Assembly: GCF_020520425.1 (NCBI RefSeq)
Contig: NC_079492.1
Span: forward strand, 138,698,361 to 138,762,360
Reading direction: 5' to 3'
Length of the DNA stretch: 64,000 nucleotides
Source of the DNA: Spinacia oleracea
Taxonomy: Eukaryota > Streptophyta > Magnoliopsida > Caryophyllales > Amaranthaceae
A program made the translations under genes and the position numbers. Below are positions 57,376 to 64,000 of the stretch, in pieces. The notes below the pieces were generated by a model. The model saw nothing but the letters and a program-made list of their open reading frames with translations. It was not told the origin of the DNA and ran no database searches. The first letter of the stretch is position 1. Each line of letters starts with the position of its first letter.

Positions 57376-58954
57376 TGAAGAAGTTCTTAAACAATCAAAG
57401 AGATCGAGAAAGACTGGATTTTATTGATTAAGAGAGTTAAACTCTCATCTTGAACAAGAAGTCTATACGTTGTTGTTATGTTGTATGAGGGATTCATCAT
57501 TAAGATATTGGTCTTTACTTGTAAATGTTTCTTATGTAGTTTCATTAAAAGATGAATAAGCCTTTCTTCTTCCTTTTCTTGCAAGAATTTATGACTAACA
57601 TTACATGTACAGCCCGTGCAAGTAGGGGTGTGCAAAAATATCCGATCCATTTGATCCGATCCGAAAATCCGATGATCCGTTCCGAAATTTCGGATATCCG
57701 ATCCAGTTTTAAGATTTCGGATATTTCGGATCGGATATCTGGAAAAAATTCGGATTTTCGGAACAGATTCGGATTAATAATTTTTTCATTTCGGATATCC
57801 GAAATATCCGAAATGTTTCAATATTTTTTTAAAAAAACAATAGAAAATCCGATAATCCGATCCAAATTTGTGGATATCCGATCCGATTTTAAGGTTTCGG
57901 ATATTTCGGATTGGATATCCGAATTTTTTTAGTTTAAAACGTGATTATTTTTTAAAATTCGGATAGTTTTGGATATCCGATCCGAAATATCCGGATATCC
58001 GAAATTTTCGGATCGGATTCGGATCACGTTTCCCCGATCCGAAAATTCCGGATCGGATCGGATCGGTTCCGATATCCGAAATTGAACACCCCTAAGTGCA
58101 AGCACATACTGTAAGTCTGTAACTGATTTAGCACTACTCAGTTCATCCCAAATCATCTTGATCTTGGTAAAAAATTCAGTAATACTACTGTCACCTTGAG
58201 ATATTTCACTCAAACTTTGTTGCAGACCATGAAATTGTGGCCCTGAAGTAACTAGAAAACGTTCCTCCAAATCCTTCCATATTTCTCTTGTAGTGGAAAA
58301 AAACACTACACTCTTAGCAAGTGTAGGACTCAAAGACGTTAGTAAGTATGACACCACCATACTGTTGCATCTATCCCAAGCTTGATAATCAACATGACCA
58401 ATAACTAGCTTAGGCAAGGTACCGTCGATGAAACTGACTTTGTTCTTGATTGAAAAAGCCAACAGAATACCTCTTTTCCATTTTGCAAAATTTTCTCCAT
58501 CAAACTTGTCTGAAACAATTGTTGCATATGGATTTTCAGAAGAATGTATGAAGTAGATATTGTTAGAATCTTGCATGGGAGGAATAATTGTCCCACCAGG
58601 TGTTGTCATCTTTGATTCGTAGACCATAAATCAAACAAGAAACAATCACAAAACTCAAGTTACTTTGAACTTGATCAACAATCATTTTATCTGCTGAATT
58701 TCAGCAGTTTCAAGTGTTTGCGGATTAAAAGAAAATTGGCAGAATCTATGCCTGCTCTAATACCATGAAGAAGTTCTTAAACTAGAACTTCGAATCAAAG
58801 AGAGAAAGGCTGAATTTTATTTATTAAGAGTTAAAACTCTTATTACAAGTTCAAGCTTAACAAGCTACTAAGCTTTTGTACTGGTGTGCTTGCATACAAG
58901 GGATCACTGCTATAAGGACCATTTAGTTACAACAAAATTTTGCAGCCTCTAACA
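57376..58954 (-). mobile_element. Fossil Ty1/Copia element with Gag remnant
   Basis: On the minus strand: a 5' LTR at about 58954-58766 (TGTTAGAGGCTGC ... ACTTCTTCA), directly followed by TGGTATTAGAGC, a primer-binding site of initiator-tRNA-Met type. Next is a Gag region (about 58627-58100) with the Copia N-terminal and UBN2-like parts (DKFDGENFAKWKRGILLAFS). A related LTR end lies at about 57376-57560. An hAT MITE has inserted at 57623-58094. The element is broken and far shorter than an active one. Confidence 0.75.
57623..58094. mobile_element. hAT-type MITE with atccgatccga repeats
   Basis: Ends taggggtgtgcaa and reversed taggggtgttcaa; 8-bp target copies CGTGCAAG (57615-57622) and AGTGCAAG (58095-58102). 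The body is a dense run of atccgatccg, gatatccga and tttcggat words, likely transposase-binding repeats. Length 472 bp. Confidence 0.85.
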
Positions 58955-59095
58955 ACCTAGTACAGGTCAGCAATTTGTGTGAAGTGCAGACAAGTCAACA
59001 ATATGTGTGTCTTGATCCTCAAGACTTAATAATTGAGTCACCAAGGTAGTGAGCAACTGGTTGTTGTGTTTGTTGTTGCTAACTGATGTGTTGTT
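58955..59095. other. Short spacer
   Basis: ttgttgtgtttgtt repeats near 59060-59103; nothing else. Confidence 0.4.
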
Positions 59096-59480
59096 GTGTT
59101 TGTTAGTGCCTGCTGGATCATGTACTCCAATAAATCACTTTGTCAATGGTTGGTTATCCTTCATGTGATATTAAGAGATATGATACCCGCTTTCCGTTGG
59201 ACCAAAAGATTTAAGGTTTTTGAGCTTGATGTTAAAAATGGAGAAGTCAAGGAAGTGCAAAGTTTGGGGAACAGAGCAATTTTAGTAGGTTCAAACTCAT
59301 CCTTTTCTGTGGATATATGAATCTCGTGCCTCTGGCTTTATGGCTTTAAGGCTAACTGCATCAACAAGCCGATGACTATGTAACATGGATATCGACTGGA
59401 TGTGGGGCTAATTGCAATGACCCTTGTGTTTACAATTTAGAGGTTGGAGAAGTTAGACTATGGTTCATCACACCCTAGCA
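59096..59480 (+). pseudogene. F-box/DUF295 protein, C-terminal remnant
   Basis: The first part reads RFKVFELDVKNGEVKEVQSL then GNRAILVGSNSSFSVD, the standard core of plant DUF295 proteins, and stops at 59318. Beyond the stop, in other frames, come GFKANCI-like sequence (about 59340) and DDYVTWISTGCGANC then VYNLEVGEVRLWF (about 59370-59470). These match the rest of that domain, where the family reads CIYFTDDY. The upstream F-box half is absent. So this is a truncated fragment broken by a stop and frame changes. The family match is from memory. Confidence 0.65.
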
Positions 59481-60739
59481 AACGCACACCCGTCATTTAG
59501 GTCGAGTCTCCTATTGTATGATTCCATCAAACTATCCAAGTTGTACTATTAGACTTTTAATAATTGAACTTGTCCATCGCTATAGTTGATATTACAATTG
59601 GTAAAAATCAAAAAATGCTGGTAACGTGTTTCAGGCCGTTAACTAATAGTAGCTTATTAGGTATTATTAGCAGTTATAATTTTTTCGCCAGTTACTAAAA
59701 GTCGTGTTTACAATGAAAGTGTACTATTAGTATCTGGCGCCGAGTTAGGCCTGTTTCTAACAATAGGATTTAGTTTATGATATTAATTCTCTCATTTCAT
59801 CATTAATTCTTTACTTTTGAATCAGTTCTACTCACATTTACGAATTCTTTATTTACTTTTAAATTGATAAAAAAATATATTTAAATACATACTTGTATTT
59901 TAGAGCAAGCATAATAACTATTTTGAATCAAATAGATGATAGAAAAGTAAAACAATTTTTGTTACTTTTAGAACAATTTATTTACAGGTTAATTTTCTTT
60001 ACTTTTATAGTTTTTGCACACTTTAAATGAAAAAACTTTATAACACTTTTCTAATTTTCTTTTTTTAATTTAATGAAACAATAAAGTCTTACACATTCAC
60101 AATTTCTTCGCACGTAGAATTAGTTACACGATGTACTATTAATCTACTCCCCCGTCTCAAAATTGTAGTCATATTTTTCAAATCGGGCGTTCCAAAATTA
60201 TAGTCTTATTTTTATTTTGGCTATTAAGGTCCTCACTTTCTCATGTACTTTATTAATTAAAAATGCATTGAAAACACAACAAAACAAAACAAAAACGAGT
60301 GGAGTACTATAATCCACTTCCCCTTGTACTATATTTCTATTTTCCATGTATTTTATTCCATTTTTTTTTAATACAAAGCAATCATCATTTGTACTTTATT
60401 CTACTTTTCTATACACTCCGTACTATATTTCATTTTTCTTTAAACCCGTATTTTTGGTCAAACGGGACTATAAATATGGAATATTACACATTCAACAACA
60501 ACGATTGAGATTGTGAGATCAAACACGATGTTGATCATTGTACTAGAGCTGACGTTCTTAATCCATTATCAACCAATAACGCAAGATGAAAAAGATTTTA
60601 AGAAAACCCAACAACACTGATTGCTTCATTGCTTACATTTCTAATCAACGACTCATGATATCATATTCGTTCGTCTACCTTTCTTATCAACTAAAACCCC
60701 CTCAAAACCCCAGCAAATTTTCCTACACCTGCATAATGC
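59481..60739. other. Non-coding region upstream of the PPR gene
   Basis: Around 60147 a MITE-like end (ctcccccgtctcaaaattgt) appears without a clear partner (ggactataaatatgg near 60466 may be its relic). The promoter of the PPR gene should lie near 60400-60700; no TATA box stands out. Confidence 0.4.
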
Positions 60740-63184
60740 ATGAAGAGGTTCTTGTTCAGCACACCCAACATTCACTCTCTTTCCTCCATAAAACACCTCA
60801 TAGCTCAGAATCTCCATCCTCAAGCTCTAAAAAACTCACTTTTTCTATCCTCCCCCTCCCTCACTGACCAAACCTACGCCCTTTTCCTCAAATCCGGCCA
60901 TGTTCTCGACACATTCCTGGCCACCTCAATTATCACCCATTTCTCAAAATCCGGCGACTTTTCTCGCTCCAATGGCTTCCTTCTCGACGCACACGGCGTC
61001 GACACCGTCGCTTTCAACGCTATGCTTTCTGGGTATGCGCAATTTCACCAATCATCTCCCTCTTTTGCTTTGTACAATAAATTGACATGTTATGGACTTA
61101 GCCCAGATAAGTATACTTTGAGCTCATTGATTAAATCATGTGACAATCTAGAGAAAATTAGGGTTTCCCATGTTATTTGTGTTAAATATGGGTTTAATTT
61201 AAATGGGTTTGTGGTTAGTGGGCTAATTCATAAGTATGGGAAAGGTGGGGATGTTGAATCAGCTGAGAAGTGTTTTGAGGAGTGTTTGGATTTGGATAGT
61301 GTTGTCTGGACTGCCATGATTAATGGGTATGTTTGGAATGGGGAATTTGAGAAGGGTAGACAGATTTTTATGGCGATGAGAGGGTTAGGGTTGGAATTGA
61401 ATGAGTTTAGTTTGACTGCTGTAGTTGGGGCATTGAGGGAGGTCAGAGAAGGTGAGCAGATTCACGGGTTTTCTTTTAAATTTGGGTTAATTTTTGACGG
61501 TTCGCTTCATTTGAGTAATGTGGTGATGAATATGTATTCGAAGTGTGGGCATAGACTTGATGCTCTTAAGGTGTTCGACGAAATTCCTAACCCGGATGTT
61601 GTATCGTGGACTTCTCGGATTGGGGCTTCCCGCGATGGTGGTGAAGCTCTAGAAGCTTTAAAATTTATGCTGCTGAATAATGTGGCAGTGAATGAGCTTA
61701 CCGTTGTTAATGTATTAACAATAATTGAGGAGCCTAGGTTGTTGATCGCTGGGAGGCAAGTGCATTCACTTTGCCACAAGGCTGGGTATTTGACAGTTTT
61801 ATCAGTTAATAATGCTCTTATTTCCATGTATGGGAAGTGTAGAGAGATGGACGATGCTAGGCTTGTTTTCGATGAATTGGATTTTTATGATCCTATATCT
61901 TGGAATTCTTTGATTGGGGGGTATTCTGATAATGGATTACTTAGTGCAGTACTCTGTATATTCCATCAAATGCGTGATCTTGGTGTTCAACACGATCTGT
62001 ACACCCTTGCTAGTGTTCTAGGAGCAGTTACAGGTCCTCAATTTGTTGATCTTGTGATGCAAATCCATTCCCACATTATAAAGTCTGGATTAGTATCTGA
62101 TGACTCAATGATTTCTTGTTTGATATCTTCATATGGTAAATGCTCTTGCTTGGACCACGCGAAGAAGGTATTATCTTCAACACAAGAGGTTAATATTGGG
62201 CATCTCCAAGTAATGGCTGCCACTGCTGTCACTGCAGGATATCCTGCTGATGCCGTGGAATGCTTCAAATCTGCAATGAACTTGTGGTCTGAAATGAATG
62301 GTACTACTTTAAGTCTAATATTCAAAGCTTGTAGCTCTTTGACAAATCTGGGACAAGGAAAGGCTATTCATTGTCTGGCTTTGAAAGCTGGACTGGGAAG
62401 TGATAGGTTTGTTGAGACTGCTATTGTTGATTTTTATTGCAAGTGTGGAAGCATTGCTGATGCAAGGAACATATTTGTGGATGTCTCTAGCCATAATTTG
62501 GCTGCATGGAATGCTATGATTATGGGCTTTGCTCAGCATGGTTGTTATAATGAAGTCCTTTCCCTGTTTCAAAGGATGACTGAACTAGGTATCAAGCCTG
62601 ACGAGATAACATATCTTGGAATCCTTCAATCATGCTGTCATGCTGGGCTAGTGAATGAAGCTAACATTCATCTAAATTCCATGTCCGAGCTTCATGGACT
62701 TCTCCCGTGTCTAGAACACTATGCTACTATGATTGACTTGCTAGGCCGAGTTGGCCTTTTAAAAGAAGCAAGGCTTGTCATTGAGAAATTGCCTGTAACC
62801 CCTGATGCTCAAGTGTGGCAGAGTCTGCTGTCAGCCTGCCATAACTCTGGTAACCTGGAAATTGGAGAAGTTGCAGCAAAGGAACTTCTTAAATTGCAGC
62901 CTGAAAATGATTCTGCATACATTCTTCTGTCAAATCTTTATGCCAGAGCACATGATTGGGATGCTGTGAGAAGACTGAGAAGGGAAATGAAAGATAAATT
63001 CATTTACAAGGAACCTGGTTCTAGTTGGATTGAAGCTGGGGGATCTGTCTACCACTTTCTGGCTGAGGATACTTCTCATCCGGAGAATGAAAAGATCTAC
63101 TTTTATCTACAAAGCATTGCCCAGCAAATGCTACCTTTATCAGAAGTAACCGAAGATTCCTTTGTCTGCATGGATGGTTGGTGA
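60740..63184 (+). CDS. PLS-class pentatricopeptide repeat protein, E-type
   Basis: Single exon, 814 residues. The start is MKRFLFSTPNIHSLSS, a Ser-rich basic N-terminus fitting a mitochondrial or plastid targeting peptide. About 18 PPR units follow from residue 60, with typical words: FLATSIITHFSKSGDFSRS, VVWTAMINGYVWNGEFEKG, NVVMNMYSKCG, VNNALISMYGKCREMDDARL, AAWNAMIMGFAQHG and IKPDEITYLGILQSC. From about 690 the E and E+ motifs appear (VWQSLLSACHNSGNLEIGE, YILLSNLYARAHDWDAV, EPGSSWIEAGGSVYHF). There is no DYW deaminase domain. Such proteins bind specific organelle transcripts, usually for C-to-U editing with a DYW partner in trans. The frame is intact; the RNA target cannot be told here. 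Confidence 0.93.
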   Translation: MKRFLFSTPNIHSLSSIKHLIAQNLHPQALKNSLFLSSPSLTDQTYALFLKSGHVLDTFLATSIITHFSKSGDFSRSNGFLLDAHGVDTVAFNAMLSGYAQFHQSSPSFALYNKLTCYGLSPDKYTLSSLIKSCDNLEKIRVSHVICVKYGFNLNGFVVSGLIHKYGKGGDVESAEKCFEECLDLDSVVWTAMINGYVWNGEFEKGRQIFMAMRGLGLELNEFSLTAVVGALREVREGEQIHGFSFKFGLIFDGSLHLSNVVMNMYSKCGHRLDALKVFDEIPNPDVVSWTSRIGASRDGGEALEALKFMLLNNVAVNELTVVNVLTIIEEPRLLIAGRQVHSLCHKAGYLTVLSVNNALISMYGKCREMDDARLVFDELDFYDPISWNSLIGGYSDNGLLSAVLCIFHQMRDLGVQHDLYTLASVLGAVTGPQFVDLVMQIHSHIIKSGLVSDDSMISCLISSYGKCSCLDHAKKVLSSTQEVNIGHLQVMAATAVTAGYPADAVECFKSAMNLWSEMNGTTLSLIFKACSSLTNLGQGKAIHCLALKAGLGSDRFVETAIVDFYCKCGSIADARNIFVDVSSHNLAAWNAMIMGFAQHGCYNEVLSLFQRMTELGIKPDEITYLGILQSCCHAGLVNEANIHLNSMSELHGLLPCLEHYATMIDLLGRVGLLKEARLVIEKLPVTPDAQVWQSLLSACHNSGNLEIGEVAAKELLKLQPENDSAYILLSNLYARAHDWDAVRRLRREMKDKFIYKEPGSSWIEAGGSVYHFLAEDTSHPENEKIYFYLQSIAQQMLPLSEVTEDSFVCMDGW

Positions 63185-64000
63185 CTTGTCGAGGACTTGA
63201 GGGTATAGTGTCATACTGTATATAATTTATGCTTTTGACATCTATGAAAAATGCCTTAAGATGCAAATTAGTTGATTACATTCATTGTTTTGAAACAGTT
63301 ATCATGATAATGCTTATGAGAAAAATCTATCTATTTAAGTTATACTCCATATCAGGTCAGCATGGCTTGAATAATTCTTGCGTTGTGTGGTGCTTGATTG
63401 CTCCCACTCAAAACTCCACCCCATTTCTCTCCTTTGCCTAAACAATTGCTGAATTTCTGCGCTAGTCATACGCATCTGAAGCAAGATTTTCTTTTCTTTG
63501 TGCTGCTTGAAACAGGGAGATCTGCTTTGATGCTTTAGATATTGTTGATAACATTTGAGCTTGATACACAATTTACTTTGCTATTTCTATGGTTTTCCCA
63601 TGAGTTTTAGTCTAGACTAAGTTAGAGGGAAACTGCTTGTGTGAACCTCCCTAGACTTTTCTAGTAGGTACGTAGTAATTGTTGTTTGTTAGTAATTTGG
63701 TTTTTGTATACTCTGCTCGTGCAAGTAAGGTGTAAATCCAGTGAGGATTTACCAAATTACTAGTTGATTGAAGCCATAGTACATCATACTTCTTTACTCT
63801 CCTAGCTAAGTGTCCTGGTGACTGGGCTTTTCCTATTATAGGTTCTGAAGCTACTGTCGGGGGAATAGGACAGGATAATATCCTTGTGTAGTACAGAATT
63901 ACAGAGTCACAATCAATGAATTTTCTGGGCAGCATGCATCAAGAGTTAATAGTATAGAAAGTAGTTGGTACGAGTATGTGGCCTACACAAGTAAATTACT
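63185..64000. other. 3' flank of the PPR gene
   Basis: Probable 3' UTR then spacer; no gene, MITE or RNA is recognised. Open frames here are short and unsupported. Confidence 0.4.

Noticed and set aside
60586-60867. 93-codon open frame overlapping the start of the PPR gene
   Set aside because: A different frame from the PPR protein, without organelle or repeat features; the overlap is with the true N-terminal coding region.
63651-63935. 94-codon minus-strand open frame near the right edge
   Set aside because: No recognised motif, no supporting signals, and a chance frame of this length is expected.

Overview
The window reads as gene-poor, transposon-rich plant nuclear DNA. Signs are GT-AG introns, a plant PPR gene, Stowaway/CACTA/hAT/Mutator-type MITEs, plant-type Helitrons that carry an RPA gene, and fossil Ty1/Copia and LTR sequences. 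A six-cysteine knottin of the kind known from Mirabilis and Phytolacca antimicrobial peptides suggests Caryophyllales (beet, spinach, quinoa, amaranth relatives). That placement is inference from one gene family and from general repeat style; no species call is made.

Layout. 1-6.6 kb: a tandem segmental duplication carrying two copies of a His/Gly/Ser-rich disordered-protein gene. Each has a coding minisatellite and a GC-AG intron before a two-codon last exon. The copies are separated by an hAT MITE nested in a Stowaway-like MITE. 8.6-9.2 kb holds a possible decayed relative. 9.2-11.0 kb (minus): a decayed alpha/beta-hydrolase gene (TEX30/KANL3-like) with a minisatellite in an intron. 11.5-19.7 kb: MITEs, a patterned AT-rich tract, and two solo-LTR fossils each with a 5-bp target duplication. 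20.3-22.7 kb: nested small transposons. 23.2-24.2 kb: an intact two-exon knottin gene with two MITEs in its intron.

24.55-37.07 kb: a Helitron that looks whole and autonomous, on the minus strand. It has RepHel in four exons that splice in frame to 1,583 residues, an RPA-like single-strand-binding gene, a 3' hairpin with CTAG, and a 5' TC end. Its 5-kb left arm holds apparently captured host DNA. 38.7-39.1 kb is a 424-bp non-autonomous Helitron with matching ends. Then follow a SINE, a Copia fossil (39.2-40.6 kb), many MITEs and a LINE tail.

49.15-52.67 kb (minus): an intact three-exon DUF604 glycosyltransferase gene (539 residues by my splicing). 57.4-59.0 kb: a second Copia fossil holding an hAT MITE. 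59.1-59.5 kb: an F-box/DUF295 remnant. 60.74-63.18 kb: an intact single-exon PLS-class PPR gene.

How the genes work together: the two Helitron proteins form one rolling-circle transposition system (HUH nuclease and helicase plus ssDNA-binding protein). The host genes look unrelated: secreted defence peptide, Golgi glycosyltransferase, organelle RNA factor, disordered stress-type protein. Nothing suggests a co-regulated host cluster. All exon borders were read by eye without transcript data.
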